DNA of 64,000 bases from Inia geoffrensis (Eukaryota; Chordata; Mammalia; Artiodactyla; Iniidae): NCBI GenBank assembly GCA_036417435.1, contig CM070899.1, positions 103,666,368-103,730,367 of the forward strand. Direction: 5' to 3'. Positions 47,913 through 57,820 of the stretch are shown piece by piece. The position numbers and the translations under genes are program-made. Every line of letters begins with the position of its first letter. Positions within the stretch are counted from its first letter, which is position 1. Under the pieces are notes generated by a model, which had not been told where the DNA came from, did no database searches, and was given only the letters and a program-made list of their open reading frames with translations.

Positions 47913-50246
47913 AAGTGTGTGCATTTGCTCACTGAACCTCATCAATCCTCTCATCCTCAAGTGTCCAGCCTTATGTCTCAACCAGCTGTGGGTGTAGATG
48001 TGGGAAATCCAGGTTTCATCACAAGCCCTGAACGAATTATTTAAGAAATTCTCTCTCTTTCACCGTCTTTGTATTTCGTTGGCGAAATTTATTTTTATAA
48101 TGGGGTTTAGCTGATTTTCACTGCTGTATTTATGCCGCTCTACACACACTTGATTCTCTTACGGAGACACATAACTACATAGGTTTTAAGATTCTTACTA
48201 TTCAGGTATATTCCTATGCGTTGAATACGGGGTGTTGAGTCCATTTCGTTGAGCAAGGAGTACGTCTTGTCTATTACATATTTGGCTTATGGAACAGTAT
48301 CTGTGCTAATTTCAATCTCTGGTTTTATGCAGCGCCCCAACTCAACTTTCCCCTTAAGCAAACATATGATTGTTTTCTAAATGTGAGACTCTGTTCTCTT
48401 TTGTAATTCAGTTCATGTGTAGCCACGTTTACATTCCCGCTATTAGTGATATCTTATGATAAGTTTCTTTTTCTGTGTGATTTATTTCACTTAGAATCAT
48501 CATTCCTAAATCCACTGATCATGTCGCTACAGGCCTGATGACATTGATCATTCCTGAGATATATTCCATTGTTCGTAATACCACAACTTCTTTATCCACT
48601 TTTCTCTTTCTGGGATATTTAAGTGGTACCGTAGTCGAAGTTCTTGTAAACACAGCAGCCCCAAAGTTTGAGGTGGCTATGTCTTTTTCATTTTAATTTT
48701 CCTGAGCTATAGGATCATAGGTGGAATTGCTCTAGGCTCTGTAGCTTTTTATTTTAGATGTTTCAGGAAACACCATACACTTCTCCAGAGTGGCTCTTGG
48801 CAGTTACCATCCCGCCCATCAGCCTAACAAGGCTCCCTGTTCTCCATGGCCTGTCCTACCTTTCTGGTTTTAATACTTTTCTCAGATGTTTCTTTTGCCC
48901 GGTGGGAAGAGAGACTTCACTGTAGTGCTGATTTCCATTGCACGCTTGCTTTGTTGGCCAAAAAGGGCGTATGCGTTTTTTCCTCAATATATTCAGGAAA
49001 AAACGCATACACACTTTTTGGCCAAGTGCATCATGGTCGAAGTTCTGCCCCTTTTCATATGCTTTAAATGCAATTCCAATCTACCTCCTGAAATCTATTT
49101 CCTACAATTGTGCCTCGCTTTTAAGTCCTCTTCGCAGCCTTACTTCAATATATTTTTGGACGATAGTTGTCCTTTATAACTGCTGGTTTGTGAATTGCAG
49201 TGCCCCTGAGCTCCTTTTTTCAACTCACTTTCTTGTGAGCTGTTCGCAAAATCGCAGGATTGCTTCAGGCATTATTCTGGTTCCAGCAAGGCAGGTTGAG
49301 CCTTTGGTTAATTATTCTTCCTGGGGGTAAATTACAGTTAAATGTGCTTGTGCAAACACCTACAGCTAGGCTTCCATTGGTCCTCCCTATTCCTGTTCAT
49401 CCTCTGCAGAAATTGCAAACTGTGCCAAACAAGAGGTCAAGCGCACTGACTCTCCAAGTGGGGAGATTGTTAGTAAAGCATCTGGAATGGCGAATCTGAG
49501 TACGAGGGGACGAAAATTGAGATCAGTTTTAGAAACCTTGCCCAATCATATAGTGTTCCAGCCTTTCAGTTTCCCATGCATGTTTTAGCTGAAGGAAGAA
49601 TCCCTTAAACCTGGAGATTTGGAAACCTTTGAATGGCTAGCATGCAGTATTATTTCAAAGCGTCTGCATTTGCTCATCAACCTCATCAATCCTCTCAGCC
49701 CCAAGTGTCCAGCCTTGTGTCTCACCCAGCTGTGGGTGTAGATGTGTGAAATTCATGTTTCATCACCAGTGCTGAACGAATAATTTAAGGATTTCTCGCT
49801 ATTTCCATGTCTTTGTGTTTTGTTTTTGAAATTTATTTTTATAATGGTGTTTAGCAGATTTTCAGTGCTGTTTTCATGTCGCTCTACACACACTTGCTTC
49901 TCTTATGGTTACATATATATACATAGGTTTTAAGATTCTTACTATTCACGTATATTCCTATCCGTTGAATATGGGTTGTTGAGTCCATTTTGTTGAGCAA
50001 GGAGTATGTCTTGTCTATTATATATTTGGCTTATGGAAAGGTATCTGAGCTAATTTCAATATCTTGTTTTATGAAGCACCCCAACTCACCTTTTGCCTTA
50101 AGAAAGCATATGTTTGTTTTCTAAATGTGAGACCGTTCTCTTTTGTAATTCAGTTCATGTGTAGCCAAGTTTACATTCTCTCTATTCCTGTTATATTATG
50201 AAAAGTTTATTTTTCTCTGTGATTTATTTCATTTAGAATCATCGTT
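47913..50246 (+). repeat. 1.75 kb satellite, about 1.3 monomers, right arm
   Basis: The landmark TTAGAATCAT at 48491 and 50233 gives a monomer of 1742 bases. Same orientation as the array at 57022-64000. It stops inside a monomer just after GAATCATCGTT, where the telomere-like array begins. Confidence 0.9.
48954..49025. repeat. 72-bp palindrome in satellite monomer
   Basis: TTGGCCAAAAAGGGCGTATG... mirrored by ...CATACACACTTTTTGGCCAA, centre AATATATT; a few unpaired changes on the right half. Confidence 0.95.
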
Positions 50247-52335
50247 AGAATTCGGGTACGGGTTAGGGTAAGGCTTCAGGTAAGTGTTAGGATTAGGTTT
50301 AGGGTTAGGGTTAGCGTTAGGGAATGGGGACGTTTTAGGGTACAGTTTAGGGTACGACAACTGTTTAGGGTTACAGTACGTGTTAGGGTACGGGTTAGGA
50401 TTAGGGTACGGATTCCGGCAAGGCTTTGGGTAAGGTTTAGGGTTAGGGTTAGTTTTAGGGTTAGGGAATGGGGATGTTTGAAGGTATAGATTAGGGTACG
50501 ACAACGGTTTAGTTTTAGCGTATGTGTTAGGGAACGGGTTAGTATTAGGTTACGGGTTAGAGTAAGGCTTCAGCTAAGGGTTAGGGTTAGGGTTAATGAT
50601 CGCAGACAGTTTAGGGTACAGGTTAGGGTACGACCCTGGTTTAGGCTTAGCATACGTGTTAGGGTATAGGTTAGTTTTTGTCAGATAGGATTAGGGCACG
50701 GGTTGGGGTAAGGCTTCGGGTTAAGGGTTAGGTTTAGGGTTATTGTTAGTGTTAGGGTTAGGGAACGGGAAATGTTTAGGGTACAGTTTAGGGTAAGATA
50801 ACGGTTTTGAGTTAGGGTACGTGTTAGAGTATGAGTTAGTTTTAGTGTACGTGTTAGGATTAGGGAATGGGTTAGAATAAGGCTTTGGGTAAGATTTAGT
50901 GTTAGGGTTACAGTTAGTGTTAGGGTTAGGGTTAGCATTAGGGAACAGGTACGGTTTAATGTACAGGTTAAGTTAAAACAACGGTTTAGGGTTAGCATAC
51001 GTGTTAGGGTATGGGTTAGTGTTCGTGTATGGGTTAGGATTAGGGTATGGGCTAGGGTAAGGCTTCGGGTAAGTGTTAGGGTTAGGGTTAGGGTTAGGTT
51101 TAGGGTTAAGATTAGGGAAGTGGGACAGTTTAGAGTACAGTTTAGGGTAAAACAATGGTTTAGGATTAACATACGTGTTAGGGTATTGGTTAGTGTTAGT
51201 GTACGGGTTAGGATTAGGTTACGGGTTAGTGTAGGACTTTGGGTAAGGTTTAGGGTAAGGGTTAGTATTAGGGCTAGGTTTAGGGAATGGGGACGGTTTA
51301 GGGTACAGTTTAGGGTTACGGTTAGGGTTTGGGAATGGGGACACTTTAGGGTACAAGTTAAGGCACGACAGCGGTTTACGGTTAGCGTACGTGTTAGGGT
51401 ATGGGTTAGTGTTAGTGTATGGGTTAGGATTAGGGCACGGGTTAGGGTAAGGCTTCAGGTAAGGTTTAGTGTTAGGGTTATGGTTAGGGTTAGGGTTAGT
51501 GTTAGGGTTAGGGAACGGGTATGGTTTAGGGCACAGGTTAGGGTACGACAATGGTTTAGTGTTCGCCTATGTTTTAGGGTATGGCTTAGTGTTAGTGTAC
51601 AGGTTAGGATTAGGGTATGGGTTAAGGTAAGGCTTCCGGTAATGGTTAGGGTTAAGGTTAGAGTTAGGGAACAGGGACGGTTTGGGGTATAGGTTAGGGT
51701 ACGCCAACGATTTAGGGTTAGTGTATGTGTTAGGGTACGGGTTAGTGTTAGTGTATGGCTTGGGGTTAGGATACGGGTTAGGGTAAGGCTTCGGGTAAGG
51801 TTTCGGTTTAGGGTTTGGGTTAGGGTTAGGTTTAGGGATCGGGTATGGTTTAGCATACAGGTTAGAATACGACAAGGATTTAGGGTTAGCATACGTTTTA
51901 GGGTACAGGTTAGTGTTAGTGAACGGGTTAGGATTAGGGTATGGGTTAGGGTAAGGCTTATGGTAAGGGTTAGGTTTAGGTTTAGTGTTAAGATTAGGGA
52001 TCGTGTATGGTTTAGTGTACAGTTTAGGGTACCACAACGTGTTAGGTTTAGGGTACATGTTAGGGTACAGTTTAGTGTTAGTGTACGGGTTAGGATTATG
52101 GTGCTGTTTAGGGGAAGGCTTAGGGTAAGTGTTAGGTTTAAATTTAGGGTTAGTGTTCGGGAACGGGTACGTTTCAGGTTCCAGTTTAGGGTACGACAAC
52201 GAGTTAGTGTCTGGGTACGTGTTAGGTTATGTGTTAGTGTTAGTGTACGGGTTAGGATTAGGGTACCGTGTAGTTTAAGCGTTAGTGTAAGGTTTTTGGT
52301 TAGGGTTAGTTTAGGTTTAGGGTTAGGCAATGGGT
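50247..52335 (+). repeat. Telomere-like array with 27-hexamer higher-order unit
   Basis: Built from TTAGGG and variants (TTAGTG, TACGGG, TATGGG, AACGGT, TTAGGA). The marker ACGACA or a close variant occurs at 50354, 50498, 50630, 50795, 50975, 51149, 51365, 51545, 51701, 51869, 52031 and 52193. Spacings are 144, 132, 165, 180, 174, 216, 180, 156, 168, 162 and 162, all multiples of six except one multiple of three. Thus a unit of about 27 hexamers has been amplified and hexamer phase kept. G-rich strand runs outward. Long frames (190 codons plus strand, 308 minus) follow from this phase and are not genes. The part to 50672 is shared with the left arm. Confidence 0.93.
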
Positions 52336-52479
52336 GAATTGTAGTGCCCCTGTGCTTCATATACAGTGATGAAAATATCAAATGGAAGTGTTAGAAACAT
52401 CTTATTTTACCCGAGCCTTATACACTGCTCTATGTTAATTACAGTTTGGCTCACACATGTGTTCAATCAAGTTACAATG
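52336..52479. other. Unassigned junction sequence
   Basis: Short AT-rich stretch between the telomere-like array and the retroviral remnant. Confidence 0.4.
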
Positions 52480-53330
52480 TTCTCAATTTCTGTTACTGAT
52501 TCTCCAGAGTGGGCCCCAACAAGGCTTCCCTTGCCCAGTGTCATTGGAGCCAACAGATTGATACTGAGTTTTGTTCAGAAACAAGGGAAACTTTATATTT
52601 TGATCAGAGAATGGAGAGATGAGAGTGTGTGCTACCCTGCGGGCGGTGGGCTGGGCTGCTGTGTAGGGATCCCAGCAGCATCAGCAGGAGGGAGGGGCGG
52701 AGGTCTCGAGGGCCGGGCTGGCTGCAGCTGAGACTCTATGTCGCCGAGTCTGCATGGTGCCCCGGGATCTGAAGTGTCGACCCAGCCATTGTGCATTAGG
52801 AAATGGGGTCTGACGTGCCGGGTGTGGGACCTCCGCATTCGGAACCCTAGGAGCAAGTGAAATTAGACAAAACACAGAGGAAAAAATTGTTAGGCTTTAT
52901 TTTATTGCCCAGATTCTATTTTTATCTCCTAGGAATTTTTCATGGGTTTTGCCAGTGACAAACCACTCCTCTGCCTTTTGTCCCATTCCTCATTCTTGGG
53001 GCGCTGTGGTTGCAGACCCCTCTTCTGTAACTGCTTCGTGCTGAGTTGGGAGTCCTCATACTCGTAGGGAGGGGCAGAACTTTTCCCCAGCAGCCTCCAG
53101 GTGAGGTTGGTTGTCCCCAGGCCTCCTGCCTCACTCCTCGTACGCGTGAGCGCCAGCACTGGAAGTGTTATAGATTCTAATGACCTTTAAGGGTCCAGGA
53201 AAGAGATGTGCAGAGACGCTGGGGGGGGGGGGGCGGTTTTACCCCGTCCCACATTTTTTCGGCCACCTTAGGCTGTCGGTTTCTGCCGTCCTAGATGCTC
53301 TGACCAGTAGTCTGTTCTTTCTTCAATTAG
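52480..53330 (-). mobile_element. Putative 3' LTR of a class I endogenous retrovirus
   Basis: On the minus strand a polyadenylation-like AATATAAAG (near 52595) is followed by a U5-like end with GTTGGCTCC and GGGGCCCACTCTGGAG near 52515-52560. The position is directly downstream of env-like sequence, where a 3' LTR belongs. No second LTR is seen. A run of 13 G at 53221-53233 lies near its inner edge. Boundaries are uncertain. Confidence 0.45.
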
Positions 53331-53730
53331 GCCCCTGAATTAACATACAAAGAGCACGAGATGTCAGAGCCCTGCCTGTTCAACTCCCAGACAGTCCAGG
53401 GCCGGTGGTTATCAAGGACCATGACGGCCACTGAGTCAATGGCCTTTTGAAGTAACCAGGAGTCCAGCTGGTCTCATTGGCCGCCATCACCGCGGAGTCT
53501 GTAGGGTTTTCTATGGTGACAGCGTGATATACATTTCCCCTGCCAAGCTTATTAGCCCTCCCGTGGGTGCAGTAAGTCCTGCAAGCAGAAGTCTGCTCAT
53601 TTGGGGCACACTCCTGTTGTTTTCTGAGAGAAACTCCAGGGAAAGTCATGGTCACACGAGTCGTCCTGGGGGCCCGTTGCTCCCGGTTGTCTCTCTGGAG
53701 GTTGGAAATGGAGGGCCTCCTCACTCGAGG
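53330..53730 (-). pseudogene. Endogenous retrovirus env (TM) remnant
   Basis: A short minus-strand stretch near 53390-53440 has the spacing and residues of the transmembrane-subunit heptad and immunosuppressive-like region of gammaretroviral envelope proteins (VLDNH motif visible). The open frame of 114 codons at 53380-53724 is in a different register from that stretch, so at least one frameshift exists. The surface subunit and most of TM are absent. The remnant cannot encode an envelope protein. Weak similarity; class assignment depends on the pol remnant next to it. Confidence 0.45.
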
Positions 53731-53929
53731 TCAGTGTGCCCATGCAGCGACCCCTGCAACTTCAGGGTATGGTAGGTGGTTAGGATTACCACGTGGGGTC
53801 CTTTTCACTTAGGAGGGAGCTGGATTTGTGAGCTGCTGTTTTCCAGGTTTTTAGATGCCCCCAGTACCCAGTCCGAATGGGGCGGTGGGCCAAGCCGTTG
53901 GTGACCGTGGTTTATTCTACCTGGATGGC

Positions 53930-54744
53930 ATTCTTGAGTTGTTCCATTTCAAGTGTTCCCAGTTTTTGCACTCATACGCCAAGGGCGATTCAACTTTGAC
54001 CAGGAATATAAAGGTCAAATGGTTTAGCTAAATTAGGGAGGTCCAGGGCAAGTGTCTGAATTGACTGCTCTTTCCATTCTTGAAAATCTGCTTCTGGATT
54101 CTTTTCAAAAGGGTCATCATCTTTTCCTTTCAGTGTTTCATATAGAGACCCAGCTATTAGAATGTAGTTAGGGATCCAGATGCAGCAAACCCTGGCCTCC
54201 CTAGGAACTCCTAAGCTGTCTTCAAATTTTAGAAGGGGTAAGGCTGCAAATGGTTTCTTCCCTTTCCTGGGATGGGCTTAGACCTTCTGTGAGAATGAAG
54301 CCCAGGCAGGTCACCTTAGTCTGTGATATTTGAGCTTTTTCTTGGACACCTTCTATACTTTATTGGCTAGGTAGTTCAGAGGCCTTCTTAGTAGGGCTGG
54401 CAATCAGAATTTCATTTGTATATTGAATGAGGGTTCCCTTATCCAGAGGTAGAACTTTTAGGTGTTTAGCTAAAGTTTCCCCAAAGATTGTGTGGAAATT
54501 TTTGATCCCTTGGGGCAGGACGGCCCAGCAGTATTGTTTTTGTTGTATGTTGAGTCCTACCACTCACAAGCCAAAATTTCTTGTGACTCTGGGACTAATG
54601 GAATACAGAAGAAGGCATCATTGACGTCTAATACACAATACCATGTCCTGGTGGATGGTAGAATGACCAGCAGGGTGTAGGAATTAGGAACTACTGGATG
54701 TATATCTTCGGTGGCTTCACTGGCTGTCCTGACATCCTTTATCA
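53930..54744 (-). pseudogene. Endogenous retrovirus pol (reverse transcriptase) remnant
   Basis: The minus strand shows part of a gammaretrovirus-like (class I) reverse transcriptase: the VLPQG motif near 54520, then GTLIQYTNEILIASPT near 54420, where the catalytic YxDD-type box is degraded to YTNE, so the enzyme would be inactive. Downstream connection-domain-like sequence (KPFDLYIPG near 54025) follows after stops and frameshifts. RNase H, integrase and gag are not recognised. The upstream end of the RT homology stops at the 66-bp minisatellite at 54745. An old, broken provirus fragment. Confidence 0.85.
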
Positions 54745-55008
54745 GGTCCCCAGCAGCCCACGGGGCTCTCGTGGCCAGACCAATCCCAGGATATGGAGCT
54801 CATCTTGTCAGGTCCCCAGCAGACAACTGGGCTCTCATGGTCACGCCGCTCAAAGGATATGGAGCTCACCTGGGCAGGTCGACAGGAGCCCACGGGGCTC
54901 TTGTGGTCAGGCCCTTCCCAGGGTATGGAGCTCAACTGTGCAGCTATCCAGCAGCCCATGTGGCTCTCGTGGTCCAGCCCCTCCCAGGATACAGAGCTCC
55001 CCAGGGCA
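54745..55008. repeat. Minisatellite, four exact-length 66-bp units
   Basis: Units begin at 54745, 54811, 54877 and 54943, each exactly 66 bases, sharing CAGCCCACGGGGCTC-type and GGATATGGAGCTC blocks. Since 66 is divisible by three, several frames stay open (to 148 codons), but their content is not protein-like. It abuts the pol remnant. Confidence 0.95.
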
Positions 55009-56190
55009 GGTACACTGGCAGGGCTGGGCACACAGGAACCGTGCACATAGCCCTCATTGCAGAGCACCCCCAACTCCCCTGTCACTCAGAGCTGACACAG
55101 AGCACCTCAGAGCAGGACTTGAACTAAGAAACAGCAGCCCCTAAAGGTCTGTGACCCTGGGCATCACTCTGTTTGGCCACCCTCTGCCTGGCCTTCCAGA
55201 GACTTCCACTGCAGCTGGGGCACCAGGCCTCTCTCTCCACTCACCACCCCCTCCTCTCCCTGACTCCTGGATTCCTCTCATTAGGGAAGGGTCTTCTTGA
55301 AGTTGTCTCCCACTCATGGGACAGATAAAATGATTAGAAAACAAGGCATAGCTGCAGCCCCTTGTCTATCCTGACTCTCAGGAGCCCACACCTGTTCCTT
55401 GGACCTGGCCGGTTCAGCAAGGTCCAATTTCTGCAATGTGATCCCCTGAGGGGTGAGAATTGGTTGACCTGGGAAGCCTGACCCTGCCGGCCAGCCCTCC
55501 ACAGGTGTGCCTGGGTTGAGGTCAATATAAACACCGCTCCAGGCAGCAAGAGCCCCTGCAGCTGTGCCTGACACCATATTCTCTGCCCCGTCAGCAGTGT
55601 CGGGGCTGGGCTGGTGAGAGGGAGTGAGGGGCCACAGCTCTGTGGGTGGCCCGGTGTGAGTGGGGCACTGCTGGACTTTATGCAGGAGTTGCCAAGCTGC
55701 CACCTGCTAAAAAAAAAAGAATGTGTCACCCATAACTGTCACTGGACCTTTTCCCCGGGCATAGGTGAGGAAGGTAAAAAGCAGTTGGGGCCTGGACAGG
55801 AGGGGTATCTCAAGCAGGGAAATGGAAAGATTCCAGAAGAGCGCCCGGGGCCAGGACCATCCTGGCTGGCCTGCAGGCACCAAGTCGACCTGTGTGCTGT
55901 CGCTGGGGTGGCTCCACGGCCCTTCCTGTAGGCCTTCAAGTCCTTGTGTATATTCAGGTATTTTACCTGGCAAGGGTGGGAACAGTTCAGCAGCAACTGG
56001 CCCGGGGCTCAGCTCACTTTTACTCACAGACGCCTCGGCACGGTCCCCCAGCTTTGCAATCAGGACGCTCCTTGTGGTGGGGGTTTGCTGGCTGCAAGGG
56101 AGACGATTCCTCAGCTGTGACCAACTTCAGAATTGTTTACCACTGAAGCAAGTGCCCTGATAAGGTTCTCTTCTGTATAACTGCTGGGTT
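55009..56190. other. Unassigned sequence
   Basis: GC-moderate sequence with overlapping frames of 100-131 codons on both strands. I could not match it to retroviral gag or protease nor to any gene. It lies where the missing 5' part of the provirus would be. Confidence 0.45.
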
Positions 56191-57021
56191 CTCTTTTTTT
56201 TTTTTTCTTTTTTGGTTCAAGGTAGATTTTATTCCTCTTTTTTTGTATTTATACATATAAGCATGGAAATAATTCATTCATGTAAATACATGTATGTGAA
56301 GGGAATATCTTTTTTCTGTTTTTTTAAAATTATTTTTTTAATTTAATTTTACTTATTTTTCTATATAGCAGGTTATCTATTCTATACAAATAAATGTATA
56401 CATGTGAATCTCAATCTGACAACTCCTCCCACCACCACCCCCACCACGGCTTTACCCTCTCGGTGTCCATACGTTTGTTTTATACATCTGTGTCTCTATT
56501 TCTGCCCTGCAAACCGGTTCAATTGTACAATTTTTCTAGGTTCCACATATATGCATTAATATAAAAAATTGTTTTCCTCTTTCTGACTTACGTCAGTCTG
56601 TAGGACAGTCCCTAGATCCATGAACGTCGCTACAAATAACACAAATTCATTGCATTTTATTTCTGAGAAATATTCCATTTGATATATGTACCACATCTTT
56701 ATCTATTCGTCTGTCTCTGGGCATTTAGGTTGCTTCCATTACCAGGCTATTGTGAATAGTTCTGGAAAGAATATTGTGGTGAATGTGTCCTTTCGATTTT
56801 TGATTTCCTCTGGATATATGTCCAGTAGTGGGATGGCTGGATCACATGGTAATTCTATTGTTAGTTTTTTAAGGAACATCCATACTGTTCTCCATAGTGA
56901 CTGTATCAATTTACATTCCCACCAATAGTGGAAGAGGGTTCCTTTTATGCACACCCTCTCCAGCATTTTTAGTTTGTGGATAATCTGATGATGCCCATTC
57001 TACCAGGTGTGAGATGATACC
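56191..57021 (-). mobile_element. 5'-truncated L1, antisense
   Basis: A T run at 56192-56204 (the A tail in complement) is followed by the L1 3' UTR complement and the end of ORF2. Clear phrases are GCATTTAGGTTGCTTCCATT, GGGATGGCTGGATCACATGG and CACACCCTCTCCAGCATTTT. The 5' truncation at about 57021 meets satellite DNA. Confidence 0.9.
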
Positions 57022-57748
57022 ACATTGTTCAGTCACTTTCATTGAGCAAGGAGTAGGTCTTGTATATTACATATTTGGCTTATGGAAGAGTATCTGTGCT
57101 AATTTAAATCTCTGGTTTTATGCAACACCCCAACTCACCTTTCCCCTTAAGTAAGCATATGTTTGATTTCTAAATGTGAGCCTCTGTTCTGTTTTGTAAT
57201 TCAGTTCATGTGTCGCCAAGTTTCCATTCCCTCTATTAGTGATATCTTAAGATAAGTTTCCTTCTGTGTGCGATTTATTTCACTTAGAATCATCATTCGT
57301 AAATCCACTGATTATTCTGCTACGGGCCTGATGACATTTATTTCATTACTGAGTGATATTCTATTGTATGTAAGTACCACAACTTCCTTATCCATTTTTC
57401 TCTTTCTGGGATATGCAAGTGGTACCGTCGTCAAGTTACTTGTAAACAGAGCAGCCCCAAACTTTGGGATGGCTGTACTATTTTCCATTTAATTTCCCTA
57501 ATATATAGGGCCATAAGTGGAAGTGCCCTAGGCTCTGTAGCTTCGTTTTTTCCATGTTTTAGGGAACACCATTCAATTCTTCAGAGTGGTGTTGGCAATT
57601 TACATTCCACCCATCAGCCTAAAAAGGCTCCCTAATCTCCTTGGCCACTCCTGCCTTTCTGGTTTTTACAGTTTTTTCAGATGTCGCTTTTGACCGGTGG
57701 GAAGAGAGACTTCATTGTAGTGCGGATTTCCATTGCACGCTTGCTTGG

Positions 57749-57820
57749 TTGGCCAAAAAGGGCATATGCGTTTTTTCCTCAATATATTCAGGAAAAAACG
57801 CATACGCCCTTTTTGGCCAA
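57749..57820. repeat. Satellite palindrome, monomer 1
   Basis: Two 36-base halves, 34 of 36 positions complementary, no loop. Inner stem GCGTTTTTTCC with GGAAAAAACGC. Confidence 0.97.

Larger units (their letters stand above)
29270..50672 (-). repeat. Right arm of giant inverted repeat
   Basis: This is the mirror copy of 1-19713. It is longer because it keeps about 1.0 kb of L1 sequence that the left arm has lost (40865-41867) and has about 1.06 kb the left arm lacks (37121-38186), while it lacks a SINE present only on the left (11850-12057). Changes in the sum of paired coordinates follow these indels: about 50672 at the outer edge, 50768 at 6.3 kb, 49748 at 9.5 kb, 48937 at 12.9 kb and 48989 at 19 kb. 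The inner edge lies in ND1-derived sequence, and here, unlike on the left, the mitochondrial sequence continues across the edge. Confidence 0.95.

Noticed and set aside
1..50672. Palindrome as a pure assembly or read-chimera artefact
   Set aside because: Arms differ by several percent and by arm-specific SINE, L1, deletion and microsatellite changes; a technical fold-back would give nearly identical arms. A misjoin of two true paralogous loci is still possible without long reads.
51455..52381. 308-codon minus-strand ORF and other long frames in the telomere-like array
   Set aside because: A six-base repeat such as CTAACC has no stop in two of its three frames, so long frames arise automatically. 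The translated dipeptide runs (Leu-Thr, Pro-Asn, Arg-Val) are not protein-like, and two frames are open over the same stretch.
53380..54744. A functional retroviral gene
   Set aside because: The RT catalytic box is degraded, frames are broken, and integrase, gag and most of env are missing.
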